Below are positions 8,716-16,091 of a DNA stretch of 64,000 nucleotides, in pieces. A program made the translations under genes and the position numbers. A model generated the notes under the pieces. It saw only the letters and a list, made by a program, of their open reading frames with translations, was not told the origin of the DNA and did not search any database. Source of the stretch: Mesorhizobium amorphae (GTDB lineage Bacteria > Pseudomonadota > Alphaproteobacteria > Rhizobiales > Rhizobiaceae). The stretch is taken from contig QFNI01000018.1 of assembly GCA_003240775.1 (NCBI GenBank), forward strand, positions 28,294-92,293, in the 5' to 3' direction. Numbering within the stretch: the stretch's first letter is position 1; each line of letters begins with the position of its first letter.

Positions 8716-9633
8716 TCAGTTCGTCTCGGGCTCGAAGAATTCCGGGTTCTCCGGGGCGCGCTGGGAGCCGACGGACGAAGCGGGCATATAGGTGTCGACG
8801 AGGGCCGCCGCATAGTCGTCTCGCGCCTTGCCGGTCGCGCCGCCCATGACCACGAAGATCATCTTCTTGCCGCCACGGTTGACGGAGGTGACGATGTTGA
8901 AGCCCGAGGCGCGGGTGTAGCCGGTCTTGATGCCGTCGGCACCGTCCACGCGCGACAGGAGCCTGTTGTGGCCGCGGATGGTGCGTGAGCCGTAGGCGAA
9001 GCTCTGCGTCGAAAAATAATGATAGTGGCGGCCGTAGCGCTTGCGCAGGGCGAAGCCGAGCGTCGCCATGTCGCGCGCGGTGGTCTGCTGCTCGGGATCG
9101 GGAAGGCCCGACGCGTTGCGGAAGCGGGTGTTGCGCAGGCCGAGCGCCCGGGCACGCGCGGTCATCTGCTCGGCGAAGCGCTCCTCGGTGCCGCCCAGGA
9201 ATTCGCCCACGGCCGCAGCCACATCGTTGGCGGACTTGGTGATGAGCGCCTTGATGGCGTCGTCCACGCTGATCGTCTGGCCGGGGCGGAAGCCGATCTT
9301 GGTGGGCGGGCGGGAGGCAGCGTAGGCCGAAACGGGGATCTGAGTGTCGGGCGTGATGCGACGCGCGTCGAGCGCGTCGAACAGCATGAGAACCGTCATC
9401 ATCTTGGTGAGCGAGGCGGGGTAGCGCGCCTCGTTGGATTGGGATTCGAACAGCACACGCCCGCTGTCCCCGTCGATCACGATCGCGGCATGCTTGCCCG
9501 TGACCGGCCCGAAGGAGGCGGGCGAGGGGGGCGTGACGGTTTCGAGCGTCTGCGAGGTGGAGCAGCCGGCGAGCGCGAAAAGCGATGCGACGACGAGCGC
9601 CCGAACGGGCGAGGCGAATGCGGACGGGATCAC
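8716..9633 (-). CDS. D-alanyl-D-alanine carboxypeptidase, lipoprotein (peptidase S11)
   Basis: This is a low-molecular-mass penicillin-binding protein that trims the terminal D-Ala from peptidoglycan stem peptides in the periplasm. The 305-residue protein begins with a lipoprotein signal whose lipobox LFALAGC gives Cys24. The catalytic motifs are complete: SLTK at 74-77, SAN at 134-136 and KTG at 236-238. It lacks the C-terminal domain that many S11 enzymes carry. The start is a GTG with no clear ribosome site, so the exact N-terminus is uncertain, but the signal sequence needs a start near here. It faces pyrG tail to tail. A paralogue with a SPOR domain lies at 62174-63568. Confidence 0.93.
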   Translation of the reverse strand: MIPSAFASPVRALVVASLFALAGCSTSQTLETVTPPSPASFGPVTGKHAAIVIDGDSGRVLFESQSNEARYPASLTKMMTVLMLFDALDARRITPDTQIPVSAYAASRPPTKIGFRPGQTISVDDAIKALITKSANDVAAAVGEFLGGTEERFAEQMTARARALGLRNTRFRNASGLPDPEQQTTARDMATLGFALRKRYGRHYHYFSTQSFAYGSRTIRGHNRLLSRVDGADGIKTGYTRASGFNIVTSVNRGGKKMIFVVMGGATGKARDDYAAALVDTYMPASSVGSQRAPENPEFFEPETN

Positions 9634-9781
9634 GGGGAAGAAGCTGCCTGGATCGGAAGGGGTTTCCTAACCAAGAAACCCCAATCGCGTCAAAGAGGGC
9701 TTAATGGAGTGGGCGACGCTGCGGCTTGCCGGGGAGCGCTATCTCAGGCAAATCGCGCGCGTTCGTAAAAGGAAGCCAGCC

Positions 9782-10624
9782 ATGCAGCCCACCTTGCAGC
9801 CCCAGAGCGAAGTCGCCGTCGGTTCCGTGCGCTTCGGCAACAGCCTGCCGCTGACGCTGATCGCCGGGCCCTGCCAGATGGAGAGCCGCGAGCACGCCTT
9901 CGACATGGCGGGACGGCTGAAAGAGATGGCTGCCTCGCTCGGCATCGGCCTCGTCTACAAGTCGTCCTTCGACAAGGCCAACCGCACCTCTCTCAAGGGC
10001 ACGCGCGGGATCGGGCTGGAGGCTGCGCTGCCGGTCTTCGCCGACATCAAGCGGGAATTCGGCCTGCCCGTGCTGACCGACGTGCATTCCGAAGAGCAAT
10101 GCCGCGCGGTGGCCGAGGTGATTGACATCCTGCAGATCCCCGCCTTCCTGTGCCGGCAGACGGACCTCTTGATTGCCGCGGCCGAGACGGGGCGCGTGGT
10201 GAATGTGAAGAAGGGGCAGTTCCTGGCGCCCTGGGACATGCGCAACGTGGTCGCGAAGATCACGGGCTCGGGCAATGCGCAGGTGCTGGTGACCGAACGC
10301 GGCGCGTCGTTCGGCTACAACACGCTGGTGTCCGACATGCGGTCGCTGCCGATCATGGCGGAGATGGGCGCGCCCGTGGTGTTTGACGCGACGCATTCGG
10401 TGCAGCAGCCGGGCGGGCAGGGCGGCTCGTCGGGCGGCGAGCGGCGTTTCGTGGAAACGCTGTCTCGCGCGGCGGTCGCGGTGGGGGTCGCAGCGGTCTT
10501 CATCGAAACGCATGAGGACCCCGACAACGCACCCTCGGACGGGCCGAACATGGTGCCGATCGACAAGCTGCCCGCGCTGATCGAGCGGCTGGTGGCCTTC
10601 GACCGGGTAGCGAAGGCGCTCTGA
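9782..10624 (+). CDS. kdsA: 3-deoxy-8-phosphooctulonate (KDO-8-phosphate) synthase
   Basis: KdsA condenses phosphoenolpyruvate with arabinose 5-phosphate to give KDO-8-phosphate for the lipopolysaccharide core. The 280-residue protein shows IAGPCQMES near the N-terminus, YKSSFDKANRTS, TDVHS, the GQFLAPWDM loop, FDATHSVQQPGG and the C-terminal IETHEDPDNAPSDGPN loop. All are typical of the family. The ATG at 9782 follows an AAAGGA ribosome site, and an upstream in-frame extension of 26 codons has no family similarity. It is divergent from the D,D-carboxypeptidase gene. It starts a plus-strand run through eno. Confidence 0.97.
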   Translation: MQPTLQPQSEVAVGSVRFGNSLPLTLIAGPCQMESREHAFDMAGRLKEMAASLGIGLVYKSSFDKANRTSLKGTRGIGLEAALPVFADIKREFGLPVLTDVHSEEQCRAVAEVIDILQIPAFLCRQTDLLIAAAETGRVVNVKKGQFLAPWDMRNVVAKITGSGNAQVLVTERGASFGYNTLVSDMRSLPIMAEMGAPVVFDATHSVQQPGGQGGSSGGERRFVETLSRAAVAVGVAAVFIETHEDPDNAPSDGPNMVPIDKLPALIERLVAFDRVAKAL

Positions 10625-10682
10625 GGGGGAACCCCCGCGCGGCCGATCCATTCCCCTTGCAGATTCCAACAGGGGAAACGCC

Positions 10683-11048
10683 ATGACAACCCTTTCCGGA
10701 CACACGCGCGCCATCGCGGCTTCCAAGGTGGTCGGCACAGCCGTCTACAACACGGCCGGTCAGAGCATCGGAACGATCAGCGACCTGATGCTCGACAAGA
10801 ATTCCAACAACATTATGTTCGCCGTGATCTCGTTCGGCGGTTTTCTCGGCATCGGCGAGAAGTACCATGCGGTGCCCTGGTCCTCGCTCGACTACGAGAA
10901 GAGCCGGGCCGGATATGTGGTGCCCTATTCCAAAGAGCAGCTGGAAGCTGCGCCCGCTTACTCGGTGGACGACCTGTCGCGCGAAGACGGTCGCACCGCG
11001 CGCGACGCGTCATACGACTATTACAAAGTCGATCCCTACTGGTCCTGA
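10683..11048 (+). CDS. PRC-barrel domain protein
   Basis: This is a small soluble protein of 121 residues with one PRC-barrel domain at about residues 14-80 (GTAVYNTAGQSIGTISDLMLDKNSNN, split by its beta turns, then a FLGIGEKYHAVPWSSL segment). PRC-barrels occur in photosynthetic reaction centre H subunits, in RimM and in many small proteins of unknown role. Nothing here points to a specific function. It has a GGGGAAA ribosome site and lies between kdsA and eno without an obvious terminator. The C-terminal 30 residues are acidic and tyrosine-containing. Confidence 0.85.
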   Translation: MTTLSGHTRAIAASKVVGTAVYNTAGQSIGTISDLMLDKNSNNIMFAVISFGGFLGIGEKYHAVPWSSLDYEKSRAGYVVPYSKEQLEAAPAYSVDDLSREDGRTARDASYDYYKVDPYWS

Positions 11049-11121
11049 GCCTCGCCTCTCCGAATTGCCTTCCCTCGCGGTTGCGCTATGAGAGGCGCAA
11101 TCGCTGGAAAGGGAAAGCTCC

Positions 11122-12402
11122 ATGACCGCCATCGTCGATATCGTCGGCCGCGAAATCCTGGACAGCCGGGGCAACCCGACGGTCGAAGTCGATGTGGTGC
11201 TGGAGGACGGCTCGATGGGCCGTGCCGCCGTGCCCTCGGGCGCTTCCACCGGCGCGCACGAGGCCGTCGAACTGCGCGACGGCGGCAGCCGGTATCTCGG
11301 CAAGGGTGTGCAGAAGGCCGTCGACGCCGTGAACGGCGAGCTGTTCGAGGCGGTTGGCGGGCTCGAGGCCGAGGACCAGGCCAAGGTCGACCAGGTGATG
11401 ATCGATCTCGACGGCACGCCCAACAAGAGCCGGCTCGGCGCCAACGCCATTCTGGGCGTTTCGCTCGCCATCGCGAAGGCGGCCGCCCAGGCGGCCGACC
11501 TGCCGCTCTACCGCTATGTGGGGGGCACCAATGCGCGGCTCCTGCCTGTGCCGATGATGAACATCATCAACGGCGGCGCGCATGCCGACAACCCCATCGA
11601 CTTCCAGGAATTCATGGTGCTGCCCTTCGGCGCGCCGAACCTCAAGGAAGCCGTGCGCTGGGGCGCGGAGATCTTCCACACGCTCAAGAAGGGCCTGAAG
11701 GACGCTGGCCACAACACCAATGTGGGCGACGAGGGCGGCTTCGCGCCGAACCTCCAGAGCGCGCAGGAAGCGCTCGACTTCATCATGAAGTCGATCGAGA
11801 AGGCCGGCTACAAGCCGGGCGAGGATGTCGGCATCGGCCTCGACTGCGCGGCGACCGAGTTCTTCAAGAACGGCGCATATGTCTATGAAGGCGAGGGCGC
11901 GACGCGCGACCCGGAAGCCCAGGCGCGTTATCTGGCCGAGCTTGCCGCGAACTACCCGATCATCTCGATCGAGGACGGCATGGCCGAGGACGACTGGGAC
12001 GGCTGGAAGGCCCTGACCGAGCTTGCCGGCGACAAGGTGCAGCTCGTGGGCGACGACCTCTTCGTGACCAACACCGCGCGCCTGCGCGACGGCATCCGCA
12101 TCGGCGTCGCCAACTCCATCCTGGTGAAGGTCAACCAGATCGGTTCGCTGACCGAGACGCTCGATGCCGTTGAGACCGCGCACAAGGCGCGCTACACGGC
12201 CGTCATGTCGCACCGCTCGGGCGAGACCGAGGATTCCACCATCGCCGATCTCGCGGTCGCCACGAATTGCGGGCAGATCAAGACGGGCTCGCTCGCGCGC
12301 TCGGACCGGCTTGCGAAATACAACCAGCTCATCCGCATCGAGGAGGAGTTGGGTAAGCAGGCGCGATATGCGGGTCGCGACATCATCCGGGCCGCGCGAT
12401 AA
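11122..12402 (+). CDS. eno: Enolase
   Basis: Enolase interconverts 2-phosphoglycerate and phosphoenolpyruvate. The 426-residue protein is full length. It contains REILDSRGNPTVEVDV and PSGASTGAHEAVELRD at the N-terminus, GDEGGFAPNL near residue 205, SIEDGMAEDDWDGW with the metal-binding acidic residues, VGDDLFVTN, and the SHRSGETEDSTIADLAV active-site loop near residue 366. An AAAGGGAAAG ribosome site precedes the ATG. It lies upstream of the ftsB-like gene with about 55 bp between, as in other rhizobia. Confidence 0.98.
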   Translation: MTAIVDIVGREILDSRGNPTVEVDVVLEDGSMGRAAVPSGASTGAHEAVELRDGGSRYLGKGVQKAVDAVNGELFEAVGGLEAEDQAKVDQVMIDLDGTPNKSRLGANAILGVSLAIAKAAAQAADLPLYRYVGGTNARLLPVPMMNIINGGAHADNPIDFQEFMVLPFGAPNLKEAVRWGAEIFHTLKKGLKDAGHNTNVGDEGGFAPNLQSAQEALDFIMKSIEKAGYKPGEDVGIGLDCAATEFFKNGAYVYEGEGATRDPEAQARYLAELAANYPIISIEDGMAEDDWDGWKALTELAGDKVQLVGDDLFVTNTARLRDGIRIGVANSILVKVNQIGSLTETLDAVETAHKARYTAVMSHRSGETEDSTIADLAVATNCGQIKTGSLARSDRLAKYNQLIRIEEELGKQARYAGRDIIRAAR

Positions 12403-12456
12403 ACCGCGCGTTAAGCGCGTTCTGCGAATCTGGTGCGGCACGGAGAATGCCGCATC

Positions 12457-12783
12457 ATGTGGACCAAGCAGCACAAGCAACGAGGCACGGGACGGCTGAT
12501 CGTGCCCGCGCTCACGGCCTGCGTGCTGTCTTATTTCGGCTACCACGCCTACAACGGCGACTACGGCATCTACGCGACCTACCGTTACCAGGAGCGCGAG
12601 GCCGAACTCACCAAGGAACTCGCCGAGATCCGCGAACAGCGGATCGCCGTCGAGCGCCGTGTGCAGATGGTGCATGACGGCACGCTCGACCGCGACCTCG
12701 TGGACGAGCAGGCGCGACGCGCGCTCAACCTCTCCCAGGCCAACGAGATCACGGTCATGCGCCGTGTTGCAGTGCAGCATTAA
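12457..12783 (+). CDS. Septum formation initiator family protein (FtsB/DivIC-like)
   Basis: This 108-residue bitopic membrane protein has a short basic N-terminus, one transmembrane helix (about residues 12-30, IVPALTACVLSYFGYHAY) and a predicted periplasmic coiled coil of about 45 residues rich in Glu, Arg and Leu. It ends with the family segment LVDEQARRALNLSQANEI. FtsB-type proteins join FtsL and FtsQ in the divisome. The ATG at 12457 was preferred over an upstream ATG at 12433 because MWTKQHK matches the start of rhizobial homologues as I know them. Its place between eno and pdhA is standard. Confidence 0.85.
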   Translation: MWTKQHKQRGTGRLIVPALTACVLSYFGYHAYNGDYGIYATYRYQEREAELTKELAEIREQRIAVERRVQMVHDGTLDRDLVDEQARRALNLSQANEITVMRRVAVQH

Positions 12784-12945
12784 ATGCTGCGGATAAACGC
12801 AACGAAATGAACGGCTTAGCTGCATAGGACCCATGCATTTTCCGCATGGCCGGATGCGGAACCCCATGTTAGCTATTGCTCCAGGCTGCGGTCGGGAGAG
12901 CAACTGCAGCTCGTCGCCCGACGCGGCACCAAATGGGAGCGAGCC

Positions 12946-13986
12946 ATGGCAATTGCGGCACTCAAAGCGCAGCCGGACTCCGAGCACGAATTGGACGTGC
13001 CAGCGCTGAAAGCGCCGGAGCCTGCGAAGTTCGACAAGGCGCAGGAGCTTCTGGCCTATCGCGAGATGCTTTTGATCCGCCGCTTCGAGGAGCGCGCGGG
13101 ACAGCTCTACGGCATGGGCTTCATCGGCGGCTTCTGCCACCTCTATATCGGCCAGGAAGCCGTGGTCACCGGCATGCAGATGGCGATGATCGAGGGCGAT
13201 CAGGTGATCACGGGCTATCGCGACCACGGCCACATGCTGGCCTGCGGGATGAGCGCGCGCGGCGTGATGGCGGAACTGACCGGGCGCCGCGGCGGCTTGT
13301 CGAAGGGCAAGGGCGGCTCGATGCACATGTTCTCCAAGGAGAAGCATTTCTACGGCGGCCACGGCATCGTCGGCGCGCAGGTATCGCTGGGCACTGGTCT
13401 CGCATTCGCGAACAAGTATCGCGGCAACGAGAATGTCTCCGTTACCTATTTCGGCGACGGCGCGGCCAACCAGGGCCAGGTCTATGAGAGCTTCAACATG
13501 GCCTCGCTATGGAAGCTCCCAGTGATCTTCGTGATCGAGAACAACCGCTATGCGATGGGCACGTCGGTGTCGCGTTCCTCGGCCGAGACGAATTTCGCGC
13601 AGCGCGGACTGTCGTTCAAGATTCCCGGCATCCAGGTGGACGGCATGGACGTGCGCGCGGTGAAGGCCGCAGCCGATCTCGCCACCGAGTGGTGCCGCTC
13701 GGGCAAGGGCCCGATCATCCTGGAGATGCAGACCTACCGCTATCGCGGCCACTCGATGTCGGATCCCGCGAAATACCGCTCCAAGGACGAGGTGCAGAAG
13801 ATGCGCACCGAATCCGACCCGATCGAGCAGGTGCGCAAGCGGCTGCTGGAAGCTCAGTGGGCGACCGAAGACGAATTGAAGGCGATCGACAAGGAGGTGC
13901 GCGACGTGGTCGCCGACTCCGCCGAGTTCGCGCAGACCGACCCCGAGCCGGACGCGTCCGAGCTCTGGACCGACATTCTCCGCTGA
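12946..13986 (+). CDS. pdhA: Pyruvate dehydrogenase E1 component, alpha subunit
   Basis: Together with PdhB this subunit decarboxylates pyruvate using thiamine diphosphate and passes the acetyl group to the E2 lipoyl domain. The 346-residue protein has the E1-alpha fold. It carries the GFCHLYIGQEAV segment near residue 63, the thiamine-diphosphate motif GDGAANQGQVYESFNMA near residue 171 that ends in the ENNRYAMGT stretch, and the phosphorylation-loop region RYRGHSMSDPAKYRSKDEV near residue 265. It follows a 162-bp spacer after the ftsB-like gene and starts the operon pdhA-pdhB-uma2-pdhC-GDSL-lpdA, 10 bp before pdhB. Confidence 0.97.
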   Translation: MAIAALKAQPDSEHELDVPALKAPEPAKFDKAQELLAYREMLLIRRFEERAGQLYGMGFIGGFCHLYIGQEAVVTGMQMAMIEGDQVITGYRDHGHMLACGMSARGVMAELTGRRGGLSKGKGGSMHMFSKEKHFYGGHGIVGAQVSLGTGLAFANKYRGNENVSVTYFGDGAANQGQVYESFNMASLWKLPVIFVIENNRYAMGTSVSRSSAETNFAQRGLSFKIPGIQVDGMDVRAVKAAADLATEWCRSGKGPIILEMQTYRYRGHSMSDPAKYRSKDEVQKMRTESDPIEQVRKRLLEAQWATEDELKAIDKEVRDVVADSAEFAQTDPEPDASELWTDILR

Positions 13987-13996
13987 GAGCCGCCTC

Positions 13997-15415
13997 ATGC
14001 CGATCCAGATTCTGATGCCCGCCCTTTCCCCCACCATGGAGGAGGGCACCCTGTCCAAATGGCTCAAGGCCGAAGGTGACACGATCGCCGCCGGTGACGT
14101 GATCGCCGAGATCGAGACCGACAAGGCCACCATGGAAGTGGAGGCCGTCGACGAGGGCACGCTGGGCAAGATCCTGGTCGAGGCCGGCTCGGAAGGCGTC
14201 AAGGTGAATACGCCGATCGCGGTGCTGCTGGCCGAGGGCGAAAGCGCGGACGATGCGGCAGCAGCCGCGCCCGCGCAGGCGGAAGCCGAGCCCAAGGCAG
14301 CCGCCAACGAGGAGCCGGGCGAGATCGGCAACACGGCTGATGTCGGCGAGGCGGCCGAGCGCGCGGCGAGCGTTCCTGCCGAAGCGAAGGCGGCTGATGC
14401 GCCCGTGGACGAGGTGCCGGCGGGTACCGAGATGGTGTCCACCACCGTGCGCGAAGCGCTGCGCGACGCGATGGCCGAAGAGATGCGCCGCGACGAAGAC
14501 GTGTTCGTGATGGGCGAAGAGGTGGCCGAGTACCAGGGCGCCTACAAGATCACGCAGGGCCTGCTGCAGGAGTTCGGCGCAAAGCGCGTGGTGGACACGC
14601 CGATCACCGAGCACGGTTTCGCGGGCGTGGGTGTGGGCGCGGCGTTTGCGGGGCTCAAGCCCATCGTGGAGTTCATGACGTTCAACTTCGCCATGCAGGC
14701 GATCGACCACATCATCAATTCGGCGGCGAAGACGCTCTACATGTCAGGCGGCCAGATGGGCGCCCCGATCGTGTTCCGCGGCCCGAACGGGGCAGCAGCA
14801 CGCGTGGCGGCGCAGCACAGCCAGGATTATTCGGCGTGGTACTCGTCGATCCCCGGCCTCAAGGTGGTGATGCCCTACACGGCGTCCGACGCGAAGGGGC
14901 TGCTTAAGGCCGCGATCCGCGACCCCAACCCCGTGATCTTCCTCGAGAACGAAATCCTCTACGGGCAGAGCTTCGACGTGCCGAAGCTCGACGACTTCGT
15001 GCTGCCGATCGGCAAGGCGCGCATCCACAAGCCCGGCAAGGACGTGACCATCGTGTCCTTCGGCATCGGCATGACCTATGCCGTGAAAGCTGAGGCCGAG
15101 TTGCGGGGCTTGGGCATCGATGCCGAGATCATCGACCTGCGAAGCCTGCGTCCGCTCGACCTCGACACCGTGATCGCATCCGTCAAGAAGACCAACCGTC
15201 TGGTCGTCGTGGAGGAGGGCTTCCCGCAGAACTCGGTGGGCGACCATATTGCCAACCAGGTGTCGCAGCGCGCGTTCGATCATCTCGACGCACCGGTGAT
15301 CACGATCGCGGGCAAGGACGTGCCGATGCCTTATGCGGCAAACCTTGAGAAGCTCGCGCTGCCGAATGTGGGCGAGGTGGTCGCGGCTGTGAAGGCGGTT
15401 ACGTATCGGGGGTGA
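13997..15415 (+). CDS. pdhB: Pyruvate dehydrogenase E1 component, beta subunit, with N-terminal lipoyl domain
   Basis: The 472-residue protein is longer than ordinary E1-beta (about 330) because it begins with a biotinyl/lipoyl domain at residues 1-80, with the lipoylated Lys43 in EIETDKATM. An Ala/Glu/Pro-rich linker follows (about 80-145), then the E1-beta domain from TVREALRDAMAEEM. The latter contains GEEVAEYQGAYKITQGL, DTPITEHGFAGVGVGAA and FRGPNGAAARVAAQHSQD. A lipoyl domain on E1-beta is characteristic of many alphaproteobacteria. Its lipoyl DNA is nearly repeated in pdhC. Twenty-eight bp separate it from the inserted Uma2 gene. Confidence 0.97.
   Translation: MPIQILMPALSPTMEEGTLSKWLKAEGDTIAAGDVIAEIETDKATMEVEAVDEGTLGKILVEAGSEGVKVNTPIAVLLAEGESADDAAAAAPAQAEAEPKAAANEEPGEIGNTADVGEAAERAASVPAEAKAADAPVDEVPAGTEMVSTTVREALRDAMAEEMRRDEDVFVMGEEVAEYQGAYKITQGLLQEFGAKRVVDTPITEHGFAGVGVGAAFAGLKPIVEFMTFNFAMQAIDHIINSAAKTLYMSGGQMGAPIVFRGPNGAAARVAAQHSQDYSAWYSSIPGLKVVMPYTASDAKGLLKAAIRDPNPVIFLENEILYGQSFDVPKLDDFVLPIGKARIHKPGKDVTIVSFGIGMTYAVKAEAELRGLGIDAEIIDLRSLRPLDLDTVIASVKKTNRLVVVEEGFPQNSVGDHIANQVSQRAFDHLDAPVITIAGKDVPMPYAANLEKLALPNVGEVVAAVKAVTYRG
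14097..14160 (+). repeat. Direct repeat copy 1: lipoyl-domain DNA of pdhB
   Basis: These 64 bp, encoding GDVIAEIETDKATMEVEAVDEG, are nearly identical to 16192-16256 in pdhC. The two copies are about 2.1 kb apart in the same orientation. They arise because both proteins begin with closely related lipoyl domains. The wider lipoyl regions (about 13997-14230 and 16092-16325) are also similar but less so. Confidence 0.75.
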
Positions 15416-15443
15416 TAGGGGGGTCACCCAAAGGGCGAGCACG

Positions 15444-16091
15444 ATGAGCACGAGCCGCGCACGGATCGCTGAGGCAGCGCCTCGAAGCCAGGCTTTGGCT
15501 CAGGCGACCTATACGGAACTTGAGGCCGTTCCCGAGCACCTCGTTGCCGAGATCATCCATGGAGCGCTGACCACGCAGCCTCGCCCCTCACCTCGTCACG
15601 CGGCCGCCAGCAATGCGCTCTCGAGAGAATTGAGCAATCCGTTCCAGAAGGGCCGGGATGGCCCTGGGGGATGGATTTTCTTCGATGAGCCCGAGCTTCA
15701 TCTGAACGGTCACGTGGTGGTGCCGGACATCGCAGCCTGGCGGCGAGAGCGACTGCAGGCCTATCCGGAAGCGTTCTTTACGACCGCTCCCGACTGGCTC
15801 TGCGAGCTGCTGTCGCCATCCACCGAAGTGCGCGACCGCACGGTGAAGCGCGAAATCTACGCGGATGCCGGGGTGGGTCATCTCTGGCTGGTCGACCCCT
15901 GGCAGCAGATGCTGGAGGCGTTCGAGCTTCAAAATGGATCTTGGACGGTGCTCGGCGCCTGGAATGGGGCTGAGACGGTCAGCGTGCCACCCTTCGAAGC
16001 TATTTCTTTTTCGCTTGCCGACCTGTGGCCCTTGGACAAGCCGCTGGGCTTCGGCGAGAGTCCGCAGTCCCTTTACGCCGGAGACCGATAG
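15444..16091 (+). CDS. Uma2 family (DUF820) putative restriction-endonuclease-fold protein
   Basis: The 215-residue protein matches the Uma2/DUF820 family, which has a PD-(D/E)XK nuclease-like fold. It shows VVPDIAAWRRERL (Asp of the PD motif), then PDWLCELLSPST (the ExL motif), VKREIYADAGVGHLWLVDP and a C-terminal beta region. The biological role of this family is unknown. It lies between pdhB and pdhC, where related bacteria normally have the two genes adjacent. Its TAG stop abuts the pdhC ATG, and the pdhC ribosome site (GGAG near 16080) lies inside its 3' end. Members of this family are often laterally spread. All expected catalytic-core positions seem present. Confidence 0.85.
   Translation: MSTSRARIAEAAPRSQALAQATYTELEAVPEHLVAEIIHGALTTQPRPSPRHAAASNALSRELSNPFQKGRDGPGGWIFFDEPELHLNGHVVVPDIAAWRRERLQAYPEAFFTTAPDWLCELLSPSTEVRDRTVKREIYADAGVGHLWLVDPWQQMLEAFELQNGSWTVLGAWNGAETVSVPPFEAISFSLADLWPLDKPLGFGESPQSLYAGDR

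Noticed and set aside
8397..8813. 138-codon minus-strand open frame as an intact gene
   Set aside because: Only its middle matches a hydrolase; its beginning lies inside the carboxypeptidase gene and its end is out of frame with the true hydrolase C-terminus. It was recorded as part of a pseudogene instead.
10625..10637. GGGGG-AA-CCCCC as a terminator after kdsA
   Set aside because: The loop would be only two bases and no U-tract follows, so a stable hairpin is unlikely.
11086..13362. Very long open frame of 758 codons on the minus strand opposite eno and ftsB
   Set aside because: It is antisense to well-supported enolase and FtsB-like genes. Long antisense frames are expected in GC-rich DNA. 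The translation is rich in His, Arg and Ala with no family motifs.
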